Source: Humidesulfovibrio sp. (GTDB lineage: Bacteria; Desulfobacterota; Desulfovibrionia; Desulfovibrionales; Desulfovibrionaceae). From it: DNA of 64,000 nucleotides. The translations under genes and the position numbers were made by a program. Numbering within the stretch: position 1 is the stretch's first letter; every line of letters begins with the position of its first letter. The notes beneath the pieces were generated by a model. The model ran no database searches. It saw only the letters and a program-made list of their open reading frames with translations, and was not told the origin of the DNA. Location: assembly GCF_030689645.1 (NCBI RefSeq), contig NZ_JAUYFU010000077.1, positions 1-64,000 on the forward strand. The letters are read 5' to 3'. Shown in pieces: positions 41,779 to 51,418 of this stretch.

Positions 41779-44169
41779 TCACAGCATGTTCACGGGATCG
41801 AGATCAAGTTCCAGGCGGAAGGCTTTCGGCACAGCCCCTGCGCGGGAAAGGGCGCTGTACAGGCTGCGTATGGACTGCCAGTCCGAACATTTCAGCAGAC
41901 AGTTGAAGCGCTTACGCCCTTTCAACTGGGCCAGTGGGGCCGGAGCCGGGCCGAGGACATCCACGCCCAGGGGCTTCGCCGTCTCCCGCAGAGTCTTGCC
42001 GAAAGCCTGAAGACATTGCTGCAAATGCTCGGCGTCAACCGGACAGCTGAGGCGCAGAAGCGCCAAGCGGGTGAAGGGTGGATAACGGAAGCGCTGGCGC
42101 TGGGCAATCTCGCGTTCGTAGAACCCGGCGTAATCTGCGCCTAGCACAAAATGCCAAAACGGATGCGCCGGATTACGCGTTTGGATGAGCACCTGGCCGG
42201 ACTTCTCACCCCGGCCCGCACGCCCCGACACCTGCACCAGCAGTTGAAAGGTGCGTTCGGCCGCCCGGTAATCCGGCAAATTGAGGCCCATGTCGGCGTT
42301 GGCGACCACAACCAGCGTCACGCCTGGAAAGTGGTGCCCCTTGGAGAGCATCTGCGTGCCCACCAACACCTGGGCCTCGCCCGCGGCAAAGCGACGCAGA
42401 ATCTCGTCCAGACGCTCTTGCCTTCGCGCGCTGTCGCGGTCCATGCGCAGCACTGAAACCTTGTGCCCCAGTGTCTGCTGGAAGTATTCCTCGATGCGCT
42501 CAGTGCCATCGCCCATGGGCACGAACATGGTGCCGCCGCACTTGGCGCAGGGCATGGGATAGGGATGGGTAAAACCACAGTAGTGGCAGGTCAGCCGTTC
42601 ACGCAACTTGTGGTAGGTCAGTCCAACCTGGCATTCCGGGCACTTGGGCACTTCCTCACAGGACATGCAGTACATCACCGGCGCATAGCCCCGGCGGTTC
42701 AGCATGACGATGACCTGCTCCCCGCCTTCCAGCGCGCCACGGATGGCCGCGAGAGACTCCGGCGCAAAGGGCTCGTCGGCCTTGGCCCCGGAAATATCCA
42801 CCAGACGGACAGCGGGCATGGGACGGCAGCCCACCCGACGCGCCAGGGCCTGCAACGGCAGTTGGCCGTTTTGCGCAGCATGAAAAGTCTTCACGTCCGG
42901 CGTGGCCGAGCCAAGCACGAGCAGCCCGCCGGACCGCCGGATGCGCGTGAAGGCCAGCTCCTTGGCATGGTAAGGCAGGCGCTCCTCCTGCTTGTAGGAT
43001 TCGTCGTGCTCCTCATCAAGCACCACCAGCCCCAGATTGCGCAAGGGCAGAAACAAGGCTGAGCGCGTGCCCACCACCAGCACCGGCCCGCGCGCAGAGG
43101 CCACGCGGGCAAAGGTTTCCTCCCGGCGGGAAGGGGTCTGGTAGCCGTGTGAGAAGTAAGCTTCGGCATCGGGAAAGGCCGCGCGAACCTGCCGCCACAA
43201 CTGGCTGGCGAGCGCCACCTCCGGCGCCATGAGCAGCGCCGAGCGGCCCAGAGCCAGAGCTCGGCGGGTGAGTTCCAGATAAATGTGCGTTTTGCCGCTG
43301 CCAGTGACCCCGTGCACCAGGGACATCCGCGCCTCCGGGCTTTCCAGGGCGGGCAGCAGTTCGTCCAGGGCGGCGCGCTGTTCGTCCGTTGCGGTCAAGG
43401 CCAAGGGGCCAGGCGCGCACTCGGGAGGATCAGGCGTTATGGCCGGAACATCGTCCAGGGACTCAGCTGCCTCGTCAGGATCGCCCAAACGCACCAGCCC
43501 GGACAGGGTCAGGCGTTTCAATGCCTGCTGGCCAGAATCGCCGAAGACCGCGCGCACTGCGCCCAAACTCATGGGGCCGGACTCGAACAGACGCTCCAGC
43601 AGGCGCAACTGGCTCACGGCATTGGGCCGCACGGGCCAAGGCGGATCTGCCGCCAGGCAGGCGTAGAGTTCCTGGGCCTGCCTGCGCAGACTGATGCGCA
43701 CGCGCATGCGCCCTTCCGCCCAGGCGTGGGCCAGGGCGGTCAACTGCTCCGGCGTCATGGCGGCCAAAGCCTTGGGCGCCAGGCTGCGCGCAAAGTCCTT
43801 GTGATCAACGTCGAAGCGCACCTGGGCCGTGCGCAGGCCGCGCGGCAAGATGAGCTCCAGCACGCGGCCTGGATGGGCCATGTGCCTAGCGGCAAGGTCG
43901 CGCACAAGCTCAAGGGTGTCAGGGTCGAGGACCGGGGTCTGCTCCAGCGGCCAGAGCAGCGGCTTGAGCTCCACGCCCTCTGGCGGGTTATCACAGGGGC
44001 GCTCTAGCACGCCCACGCGCAGGCCCCGGCTCAAGGGAGCAAGGACGCGCAGGCCGGGCACGGGCTCGGGCAGCCAGTGGGGCCAAAGGTACGTGAGCGC
44101 GGCATAAGGCGGGCTGGCCAGCCAGACCTGCCAAATGCCCGGCCCGGAGGCCTGCCTGGGGGCGGCCAT
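41779..44169 (-). CDS. priA: primosomal protein N' (replication restart helicase)
   Basis: LVHGVTGSGKTHIYLELTRRAL, VVLDEEHDESYKQEE, CMSCEEVPKCPECQVGLTYHKLRERLTCHYCGF zinc sites. Confidence 0.95.
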   Translation of the reverse strand: MAAPRQASGPGIWQVWLASPPYAALTYLWPHWLPEPVPGLRVLAPLSRGLRVGVLERPCDNPPEGVELKPLLWPLEQTPVLDPDTLELVRDLAARHMAHPGRVLELILPRGLRTAQVRFDVDHKDFARSLAPKALAAMTPEQLTALAHAWAEGRMRVRISLRRQAQELYACLAADPPWPVRPNAVSQLRLLERLFESGPMSLGAVRAVFGDSGQQALKRLTLSGLVRLGDPDEAAESLDDVPAITPDPPECAPGPLALTATDEQRAALDELLPALESPEARMSLVHGVTGSGKTHIYLELTRRALALGRSALLMAPEVALASQLWRQVRAAFPDAEAYFSHGYQTPSRREETFARVASARGPVLVVGTRSALFLPLRNLGLVVLDEEHDESYKQEERLPYHAKELAFTRIRRSGGLLVLGSATPDVKTFHAAQNGQLPLQALARRVGCRPMPAVRLVDISGAKADEPFAPESLAAIRGALEGGEQVIVMLNRRGYAPVMYCMSCEEVPKCPECQVGLTYHKLRERLTCHYCGFTHPYPMPCAKCGGTMFVPMGDGTERIEEYFQQTLGHKVSVLRMDRDSARRQERLDEILRRFAAGEAQVLVGTQMLSKGHHFPGVTLVVVANADMGLNLPDYRAAERTFQLLVQVSGRAGRGEKSGQVLIQTRNPAHPFWHFVLGADYAGFYEREIAQRQRFRYPPFTRLALLRLSCPVDAEHLQQCLQAFGKTLRETAKPLGVDVLGPAPAPLAQLKGRKRFNCLLKCSDWQSIRSLYSALSRAGAVPKAFRLELDLDPVNML

Positions 44170-44186
44170 GCTGCCGGTCCCGGCCC

Positions 44187-45062
44187 CTACCGGCCCTTGC
44201 AGGGCACGAGTTCCTGGATGCGCCGCACAAGGTCGTCGTGCAGATCCTCGTCGTGCAGGGCGAAGTAGATGTTGGCCGTGAGGTATTCCACCCAGTCGCC
44301 AGCGTCGAAACGCTGTCCGCGCAGCTTCACCGCCAGCAGGCGATTCTTGCTCGCCAGGCCTTGCAGGGCGTCGGTAAGCTGTAACTCGCCGCCCACTCCG
44401 GGTTCAAGCTTCTCCAGGTAGTCGAAAATGTCTGGCGTGAGCACATAGCGGCCCACTATGGCAAGGCGCGAAGGGGCGGTGCCCAGGGCCGGTTTCTCCA
44501 CCAGGCTGCGCACGCGGTACACGCCGGGGCGGTACTCCTCGCCATCGATGATGCCGTAGCGGTCAACCTTGTTCTCGGGCACCTCGATGACGCCCACAAC
44601 GGCCATGTTCTCGCTCTTGGCCACATCGAGAAGCTGCTGAATGCCGGGCTTCATGCCAAACATGAGATCATCGCCCACCATGACAGCAAAGGGCTCGTTC
44701 TTGCAAACCTCGCGCGCGCAAAGCACGGCATGGCCAAGGCCCAGCTGGATCTTCTGGCGCACGGCGATGATCTCCACCATGTTCGCCACATCCCGGACCT
44801 CCTTCAGCAGCTCGGTCTTGCCCTTGCGCTCAAGCAGGTTCTCCAGGGTCAGGTTGTGGTCGAAGTGGTCCTCGATGATGGTCTTGTTCTGGCTGGTGAC
44901 CAGCACCACGGTGTTGATGCCAGAAGCCTGCGCCTCCTCCACAACGTACTGCACCACCGGCTTCTTGAAGATGGGAAGCATCTCCTTGGGGATGTTCTTG
45001 GTGGCGGGAAGCGAGCGGGTGCCCCAACCTGCAACGGGGATCACGACCTTGCGCACGTCCAT
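44187..45062 (-). CDS. galU: UTP-glucose-1-phosphate uridylyltransferase
   Basis: VRKVVIPVAGWGTRSLPATKNIPKEMLPIFKKPVVQYVVEEA. Confidence 0.95.
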   Translation of the reverse strand: MDVRKVVIPVAGWGTRSLPATKNIPKEMLPIFKKPVVQYVVEEAQASGINTVVLVTSQNKTIIEDHFDHNLTLENLLERKGKTELLKEVRDVANMVEIIAVRQKIQLGLGHAVLCAREVCKNEPFAVMVGDDLMFGMKPGIQQLLDVAKSENMAVVGVIEVPENKVDRYGIIDGEEYRPGVYRVRSLVEKPALGTAPSRLAIVGRYVLTPDIFDYLEKLEPGVGGELQLTDALQGLASKNRLLAVKLRGQRFDAGDWVEYLTANIYFALHDEDLHDDLVRRIQELVPCKGR

Positions 45063-45092
45063 GGGCTTTCTCCTCCTGATGCTGCGGCGAAG

Positions 45093-46448
45093 CTAGGAAC
45101 GCAGGCTGCGTTCTAGAAGCTGGGCGATATCGCCAGCGTACTGCTCAACCTTGGCCTTGTCCTCTCCCTCCACCATGACCCGAGCCTTGGGCTCTGTGCC
45201 GGAATAGCGCAAGAGCACGCGGCCTCGGCCACGCATCTCGGCCTCCACTGCGGCCACGGCCTTGCCGACTTCCGGAAGATCCTCGAAGGGCACCTTTTTC
45301 TCAACACGCAGATTGACCATAACCTGAGGAAAGGGCTCGATGAGATGGGCCAGAAGCGACAGGGGCAGATTCTTCTGGCACATGATGCGCAGGAGCTGCA
45401 ATGCGGCAAGGGTCCCGTCTCCGGTGGTGGAGTGGTCCATGAAGATGAGGTGGCCGGACTGCTCGCCGCCCAGCACAGCGCCCTCGCGACGCATGGCCTC
45501 CACAACGTAGCGGTCGCCCACCGGGGTCCGCAGAAGTTTCCCCCCCTGGTCGCGCATGAACATTTCGAGCGCCATGTTGCTCATGACCGTGGCCACAAGC
45601 AACCCGCCCGCCAGCTTGCCCTGCTCCAGCATGTCCTGAGCGCACAGGGCCATGATCTGGTCGCCGTCCAGCACCTTGCCCTGCTCGTCCACCACGATGA
45701 GCCGGTCAGCGTCGCCGTCCAGCGCCAAGCCTATGTCAGCGCCCACCTCGCGCACCTTGGCCGCGAGCTTGTCAGGGAACAGCGAGCCGCAGCCGTCGTT
45801 GATGTTCACGCCGTTGGGCGTAACGCCCATGGTGATGACCTCGGCCCCCAGCTCCTCAAAGACCTGGGGCGCACCGCCGTAGGCTGCGCCATGGGCGCAG
45901 TCCAGCACGATCTTCATGCCGGAAAGGGTCATCTCCCGCGGGAAGGTGTGCTGCAGATACACGATGTAGCGGCCCCAGCTGTCCACGATGCGCTTGGCGC
46001 GCCCCACGCGGTCCGGTGCGGGGAAGTCCCAGACCGGGCTCTCGGCCAGCACCATGGCGGCGATTTCGCTCTCCACTTCGTCGGGCAGCTTGAAGCCCTC
46101 ATGGTCGAAGAACTTAATCCCGTTGTCGCTGAAAGGATTGTGCGAGGCGGATATGACCACGCCCAGATCCGCGCGCATGTTGCGCGTAAGAAAGCTGATT
46201 GCCGGAGTGGGCATGGGGCCCACAAGGAACACATCCATTCCGATGGCGCAAAACCCGCTGGTGAGCGCGGTTTCGAACACGTAGCCGGACAGGCGCGTAT
46301 CTTTGCCGATGATGACTTTGTGCCTGCGCTTGCCGTTGCGGAATTTCTGCCCGGCGGCCAGGCCAAGGCGCAGGGCCACTTCCGGGGTCATGGGATATTC
46401 GTTGACGCGGCCGCGCAGGCCGTCGGTGCCAAACAGCTTTTCACGCAT
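45093..46448 (-). CDS. glmM: phosphoglucosamine mutase
   Basis: [12 protein letters not shown]...[18 protein letters not shown]...[14 protein letters not shown]...[15 protein letters not shown]. Confidence 0.96.
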   Translation of the reverse strand: MREKLFGTDGLRGRVNEYPMTPEVALRLGLAAGQKFRNGKRRHKVIIGKDTRLSGYVFETALTSGFCAIGMDVFLVGPMPTPAISFLTRNMRADLGVVISASHNPFSDNGIKFFDHEGFKLPDEVESEIAAMVLAESPVWDFPAPDRVGRAKRIVDSWGRYIVYLQHTFPREMTLSGMKIVLDCAHGAAYGGAPQVFEELGAEVITMGVTPNGVNINDGCGSLFPDKLAAKVREVGADIGLALDGDADRLIVVDEQGKVLDGDQIMALCAQDMLEQGKLAGGLLVATVMSNMALEMFMRDQGGKLLRTPVGDRYVVEAMRREGAVLGGEQSGHLIFMDHSTTGDGTLAALQLLRIMCQKNLPLSLLAHLIEPFPQVMVNLRVEKKVPFEDLPEVGKAVAAVEAEMRGRGRVLLRYSGTEPKARVMVEGEDKAKVEQYAGDIAQLLERSLRS

Positions 46449-46478
46449 GAACTGGGGATCTCCTCACGCCAAGGGGCG

Positions 46479-47387
46479 CTATTTGCGAATGGTCACGCCG
46501 ACGGTTTCCGTTTCGCGGGAAAGCACGCGGAACCCGTCAGGGGTTGTCAGTTGATACCGCACAGGATGGCGTCCGGGCTTGAGTCCGCCTGGCAATACCA
46601 CAACGGCGGTCAGGCCCTCGATGTCGCGCCCGGCTTCGGCTTCGCGCAGCAGGGGCACCGGCCCTTCCACCTGAACACGCACGTAGCTCTGGCTGCTCTT
46701 GGCCTGCAGGCCGGGGCCAGCCTCCAGGATCACAGGCACGCGAACCCATGCGGTCTTGATCTCCGGGCCGAAGCGCAGGCTCACCTTCACCTGCCCGGGG
46801 TTGGCTTCAACGCCCTCGGCCAGCTTGATGGGCACGTCCTCGGACCACAGGGACGGCGGGTCTTCGAAATCGAGCTGCACGGACACGCGGGCCTGAGTCA
46901 TCTGCTTCACCTGGCGCTCGGCCCCGCGCACCTCCACAACTTCGGGATGCGTCTTGATCTCAATCAGGCGGTAGTCGGGCCGCAGCGAGCCGCGCCATTC
47001 GGCGATGACCGGAACCTCTTTCTTGGCGATGCGGTCCACGGTTAAAAGCAAGCGCGAAGGCTTCACCTCAACCACCTCATACGCCATGGAGAGCGGGATG
47101 CGCTCACGGTCGATATCCACCAGATTTTCGCCGACCTTGAGGCGGCTAACATCGAGGGAATAGGTCCACTTGCGGCGGTCCAGCGAGCGCACAAGGCCCT
47201 TGGGCCCACGCACGCGCACCTCGATCTTGCTTACCAGGCCTTTGCGGATGGTGAGTCCTTCGGGCGCATTGGTCATCTCCACGCTCATGTCCACCCAGGC
47301 CTCGACCTTCTCCCGCCCGGTAAGCAGGTACCAGGTGAGGATGGCCAATGCCAGGGCGATGGCGATATCCTTCCAGTTCTTGAGCAC
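46479..47387 (-). CDS. YbbR-domain protein
   Basis: Single TM then repeated YbbR-like segments; sits between cdaA and glmM. Confidence 0.85.
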   Translation of the reverse strand: MLKNWKDIAIALALAILTWYLLTGREKVEAWVDMSVEMTNAPEGLTIRKGLVSKIEVRVRGPKGLVRSLDRRKWTYSLDVSRLKVGENLVDIDRERIPLSMAYEVVEVKPSRLLLTVDRIAKKEVPVIAEWRGSLRPDYRLIEIKTHPEVVEVRGAERQVKQMTQARVSVQLDFEDPPSLWSEDVPIKLAEGVEANPGQVKVSLRFGPEIKTAWVRVPVILEAGPGLQAKSSQSYVRVQVEGPVPLLREAEAGRDIEGLTAVVVLPGGLKPGRHPVRYQLTTPDGFRVLSRETETVGVTIRK

Positions 47388-47389
47388 GG

Positions 47390-48139
47390 CTACCGCTCCA
47401 GGGCGTTCTTGATGACCCGGCGCAGGCGCAGATCATTCAAGGAGGTTGTGAGGCGTCCGCCCATGGCGATGGACACCGTGCCGCGCTCCTCGGAAACAAC
47501 GATGGACAAGGAGTCGGACTCCTCGCTGATGCCCAGCGCCGCGCGGTGGCGGGTGCCGAAGAGGCTCTGCGCCTTGAGCTTGGAGGACAGGGGCAGAATG
47601 CATCCGGCAGCGGCAATGCGGCCACGTCGGATGATCACCGCGCCATCGTGCAGGGGGGTGCCCACCTGAAAGATCGTCGTCAGCAGCGAGGCGGTTATGA
47701 CGGCGTCCAGGGGAACGCCGCGCTCAACCACATCGCCAAGGGGCTCATAGCGCTCAATGACGATGAGCGCGCCCACCTTGGCCTTGGCCAAAGCCATCAC
47801 CGCCTGGGACAGCTCTTCCACAATGGCCTCGGAGAGCTGCGGCTTTTTCCAGAAACGTCCTGCGCCCATCTGGGCCAGCGCCCGGCGCAGGTCGCCCTGG
47901 AACAAGATGATGACAATGAGCACTATGGAGCCGAGGAAATTGGTCAGAAGCCAGTTGAGGGAATAGAGGCCAAGCTCGTTGGACAGGTAGTACACGAGCA
48001 GGACGAGCACCAGGCCGTAGATCACCGCCACGGCGCGCGTTCCGCGCACCAAGTGGATGATGTAGGCGTAGATGGCCGCCACAAGCAGGATGTCCAGGGC
48101 CTCGCGCCAGGCCACGTTGAACCCGATGAGATATTCCAT
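47390..48139 (-). CDS. cdaA: CdaA-type diadenylate cyclase
   Basis: GTPLHDGAVIIRRGRIAAAGCILPLS...GTRHRAALGISEESDSLSIVVSEERGTVSIA. Confidence 0.94.
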   Translation of the reverse strand: MEYLIGFNVAWREALDILLVAAIYAYIIHLVRGTRAVAVIYGLVLVLLVYYLSNELGLYSLNWLLTNFLGSIVLIVIILFQGDLRRALAQMGAGRFWKKPQLSEAIVEELSQAVMALAKAKVGALIVIERYEPLGDVVERGVPLDAVITASLLTTIFQVGTPLHDGAVIIRRGRIAAAGCILPLSSKLKAQSLFGTRHRAALGISEESDSLSIVVSEERGTVSIAMGGRLTTSLNDLRLRRVIKNALER

Positions 48140-48148
48140 CCACTCGCC

Positions 48149-49021
48149 TTATGCCGATATTGCAGCTGCCACCAAAGCGGCTTGGCGCGAGAGCGCCACT
48201 TCATGCACACGATGCACCAGCACGCCGCGCGCCACCAGCAGGGCCGTGGCAGTGGCCGTAGCCTGCTGCCGTTCCTGCGGGCCAAGCCCAAGGAGTGTGC
48301 CCCAGAGGGCCTTGTTCGACAAGCCCATATATACCGGGCGGCCAAATTTTCTAAAACGCTCTATACTGCGAAGAATCGCCAGATTGTGCTCAAGCAGTTT
48401 GCCAAAACCGATGCCGGGGTCAAGCACGATGTTGGCCTCCGGGAGCCCTGCGGCAGTAAGCACGTCCAGCCGCTCCTCAAAAAATGCGCAGATGTCGTCC
48501 ACCACGTCGCCGTAGCGCGGGGCATTCTGCATGGTGCGTGGTTCGCCCTGGCTGTGCATGAGCACATAGCCGGGCTTGTACTGGGCGACAACATCAAGCA
48601 GAACGGGGTCGAAGCGGCAGGCGGACACGTCGTTGACGATAAGCGCCCCGGCTTCGAGAGCAGCAGCGGCAACCTTGGCTTTATATGTGTCCACCGCCAG
48701 CACGGGAAAAAGACCCGGCAGGCCGTCCATGTCTCGCAGCTGCAAGGCGGCAAGCTCGCGAATCACCGGCACCACGCGCGCCAACTCTTCGGCTTCGGAC
48801 ACCTCCAAAGCGCCAGGGCGGGTGCTCTCACCGCCAACATCCAGGATGTGCGCACCGTCATCAATGAGCCGGCGCCCCTGCAAAACAGCGGCGGCGGGAG
48901 CAACATGCCGCCCGCCGTCATAAAAGGAATCTGGCGTGGCATTAATGATGCCAGCCAACAAAAAGGGGGCAGGGCCGAGCACCCTGCCCCCCATCACGGT
49001 CCACGTTTCCGCGCCGAGCAC
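48149..49021 (-). CDS. folP: dihydropteroate synthase
   Basis: LAGIINATPDSFYDGGRH...ILDVGGESTRPGA...IVLDPGIGFGKLLEHNLAIL. Confidence 0.95.
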   Translation of the reverse strand: MLGAETWTVMGGRVLGPAPFLLAGIINATPDSFYDGGRHVAPAAAVLQGRRLIDDGAHILDVGGESTRPGALEVSEAEELARVVPVIRELAALQLRDMDGLPGLFPVLAVDTYKAKVAAAALEAGALIVNDVSACRFDPVLLDVVAQYKPGYVLMHSQGEPRTMQNAPRYGDVVDDICAFFEERLDVLTAAGLPEANIVLDPGIGFGKLLEHNLAILRSIERFRKFGRPVYMGLSNKALWGTLLGLGPQERQQATATATALLVARGVLVHRVHEVALSRQAALVAAAISA

Positions 49022-51042
49022 TAATCTTCCTGGTCAGGCTTGAATGGCTTCCTGGGCGGGGTCGGCGCGACCTCTTCCAGTTTGAATTCCGCTTCAGGCT
49101 CCTTGGCAGCGCCAGACTCGGCCTGAGCACCAGTCGACGCAGCCGCCTGGCCCTCGATCGGAGGCGTGTCGCCGAACTTGCGGCTCATGTCCTCGTAAAC
49201 CTTGGCCGCACGCCGCACGCTGCCTTCCTCAACCGGGGGCGGCAGAATCTCGCCGCGCATGAGCATGTCGATCTCGTCGCCGCTCAGGCTCTCGCGCTCA
49301 AGCAAGGCCTCGGCGATCTTGTGCAAGTGTTCCATGTTCTCGGAGAGCAGCTTCTTGGCGCGCTGGTAACCATCATCCACAAAGCGGCGGATCTCCGCGT
49401 CGATGAGCCGGGCGGTATCGTCGGAGTAGTCCTTGTGCTGCATGAAGTCGCGGCCAAGGAACACCTGCTGCCCATCGTCGCCGTAGCTCATGGGGCCGAA
49501 CTTGTCGCTCATGCCCCACTGGCAGACCATGTTGCGGGCCATCTTCGTGGCGCGCATGATGTCGTTGCTGGCGCCCGTCGTGAGCTGGTTCAGCACAAGC
49601 TCCTCAGCCACGCGACCGCCGAAGAACATGGCAAGCGTGTTCTCAAGGTATGTGCGAGAGTAATTGTGACGGTCATCCACGGGCAGTTGCTGAGTAAGCC
49701 CCAGGGCCATGCCGCGCGGAATGATGGTCACCTTGTGCACAGGGTCGGTGCCGGGAATGAGCTTGGCCACAAGGGCGTGTCCAGCCTCGTGATAGGCCGT
49801 GGTCTTCTTCTCCTCGTCGGAGAGGATGATGCTGCGGCGCTCCTTGCCCATGAGGACCTTGTCCTTGGCTTCCTCGAAGTCCGTCATGTTCACGCGGTCC
49901 TTGCCCATTTTGGCGGCATGGAGCGCAGCCTCGTTGACCAGGTTCTCCAGGTCCGCGCCGGAGAAGCCTGGCGTGCCGCGGGCGAGGATGTCCAGATCGA
50001 CTTCCTCGGCGAGAGGGCTTTTCCTGGTATGCACGGCCAGAATGCGCTTGCGTCCGCGCACGTCCGGGGTGGGCACCACCACCTGGCGGTCGAAACGGCC
50101 AGGACGAAGCAGCGCAGGGTCGAGCACGTCCGGGCGGTTGGTGGCGGCGATGAGGATGACGCCGTCATTGGACTCGAAGCCGTCCATTTCAACGAGCAGC
50201 TGGTTAAGGGTCTGCTCGCGCTCATCGTGACCGCCGCCCATGCCGGTGCCGCGCTGGCGGCCAACGGCATCAATCTCGTCGATGAAGATAAGGCAAGGCG
50301 CATTCTTTTTGCCCTGCAAGAAGAGATCGCGGACGCGCGAAGCGCCAACGCCGACAAACATTTCAACAAAGTCCGAGCCGGAGATGGAGAAGAACGGCAC
50401 GCCGGCTTCGCCCGCAACAGCTCGCGCAAGCAGCGTTTTGCCTGTGCCCGGAGGGCCGACGAGCAGCACGCCCTTTGGAATGCGCCCTCCAAGGCGAGTA
50501 AACTTCTTGGGCTCGCGCAGGAAGTCGACGATTTCCGACAGCTCCTCCTTGGCCTCATCCACGCCTGCAACATCCTCGAAGGTCACCTTTTGAGTGTCCT
50601 CGCTGATGAGCCGGGCCTTGGAGCGGCCAAAGTTCATGGCGCCCTTGCCGCCGGCCCCGCCTCCCTGCATTTGGCGCATGAAGAAAATCCACACGCCGAT
50701 AAGCAAGAGCATGGGGAACCACGACACCAGAAGCGTCATGTACCAGGGGGAATCCTCTGGGGGTTCTGCAGTCACCTGGATCTTGCTGCTCACAAGCGAG
50801 GGCACCAGGTTCGGGTCGTTGGGCGCAAAGGTTACGAACTTTTTGTCGCCGGTCATGACGCCGGTGATCTTTTGGCCCTGAATCTTGACAGATACGACCT
50901 CTCCGTCCTTTACCCGCGTGACGAAGTCGCTGTATGACAGCTTGAGCTGCGGCGCGGGTGACTGGCTGAAAAGGTTGAAAAGGACGACCATTACCAGGGA
51001 GATGGTCGCCCAGATGAGCAGATTCTTTGTAAAGCTATTCAA
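49021..51042 (-). CDS. ftsH: ATP-dependent zinc metalloprotease FtsH
   Basis: [62 protein letters not shown] start at 51042 with GGAGG 8 nt upstream. Confidence 0.95.
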   Translation of the reverse strand: MNSFTKNLLIWATISLVMVVLFNLFSQSPAPQLKLSYSDFVTRVKDGEVVSVKIQGQKITGVMTGDKKFVTFAPNDPNLVPSLVSSKIQVTAEPPEDSPWYMTLLVSWFPMLLLIGVWIFFMRQMQGGGAGGKGAMNFGRSKARLISEDTQKVTFEDVAGVDEAKEELSEIVDFLREPKKFTRLGGRIPKGVLLVGPPGTGKTLLARAVAGEAGVPFFSISGSDFVEMFVGVGASRVRDLFLQGKKNAPCLIFIDEIDAVGRQRGTGMGGGHDEREQTLNQLLVEMDGFESNDGVILIAATNRPDVLDPALLRPGRFDRQVVVPTPDVRGRKRILAVHTRKSPLAEEVDLDILARGTPGFSGADLENLVNEAALHAAKMGKDRVNMTDFEEAKDKVLMGKERRSIILSDEEKKTTAYHEAGHALVAKLIPGTDPVHKVTIIPRGMALGLTQQLPVDDRHNYSRTYLENTLAMFFGGRVAEELVLNQLTTGASNDIMRATKMARNMVCQWGMSDKFGPMSYGDDGQQVFLGRDFMQHKDYSDDTARLIDAEIRRFVDDGYQRAKKLLSENMEHLHKIAEALLERESLSGDEIDMLMRGEILPPPVEEGSVRRAAKVYEDMSRKFGDTPPIEGQAAASTGAQAESGAAKEPEAEFKLEEVAPTPPRKPFKPDQED

Positions 51043-51305
51043 GAGGAGAACCTCCAATGACGGGCTTGCGCTGTGGGTCGGTATCGGATCGTAAGCCGTT
51101 GCAGACGGGCTGTTTCCCGGCTCAAGAACCTGCCAATGGACTGCAAGATAAGCCATACGTGCGAAAAAGCAAGGGGCCAACATCCAAGCCGACCCGCGAA
51201 ACCTACCTCTTAATTATTCCCTTCCTTCCTCCTCAGCATTCCTTTCAGCTCAAGCCCAATATCCTATCATTAAAATTCCAAATGAACGCAAAACAGAGAC
51301 ATCAC

Positions 51306-51330
51306 TGTCAGCCAGACGACAGACCTGTCG
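51306..51330. promoter_or_regulatory. putative CooA (CO-sensor) binding region upstream of cooS
   Basis: TGTCA-GCCAGA-CGACA (51306-51321) overlapping CGACAG-AC-CTGTCG (51317-51330); possible -10 CATACT at 51354-51359. Confidence 0.65.
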
Positions 51331-51418
51331 ACCTCGCTGGGCAATAACCACATCATACTCGGTCCACGGCAACGACCATATGCACACATCAGCCAAGCCC
51401 ACCCGGAGGAAGCCCCCC

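Noticed and set aside
45345-47045. 566-aa plus-strand ORF
   Set aside because: Antisense of glmM and ybbR; His/Gly/Ala-rich shadow composition
47546-49024. 492-aa plus-strand ORF
   Set aside because: Antisense of cdaA and folP
49321-50937. 538-aa plus-strand ORF
   Set aside because: Antisense of ftsH
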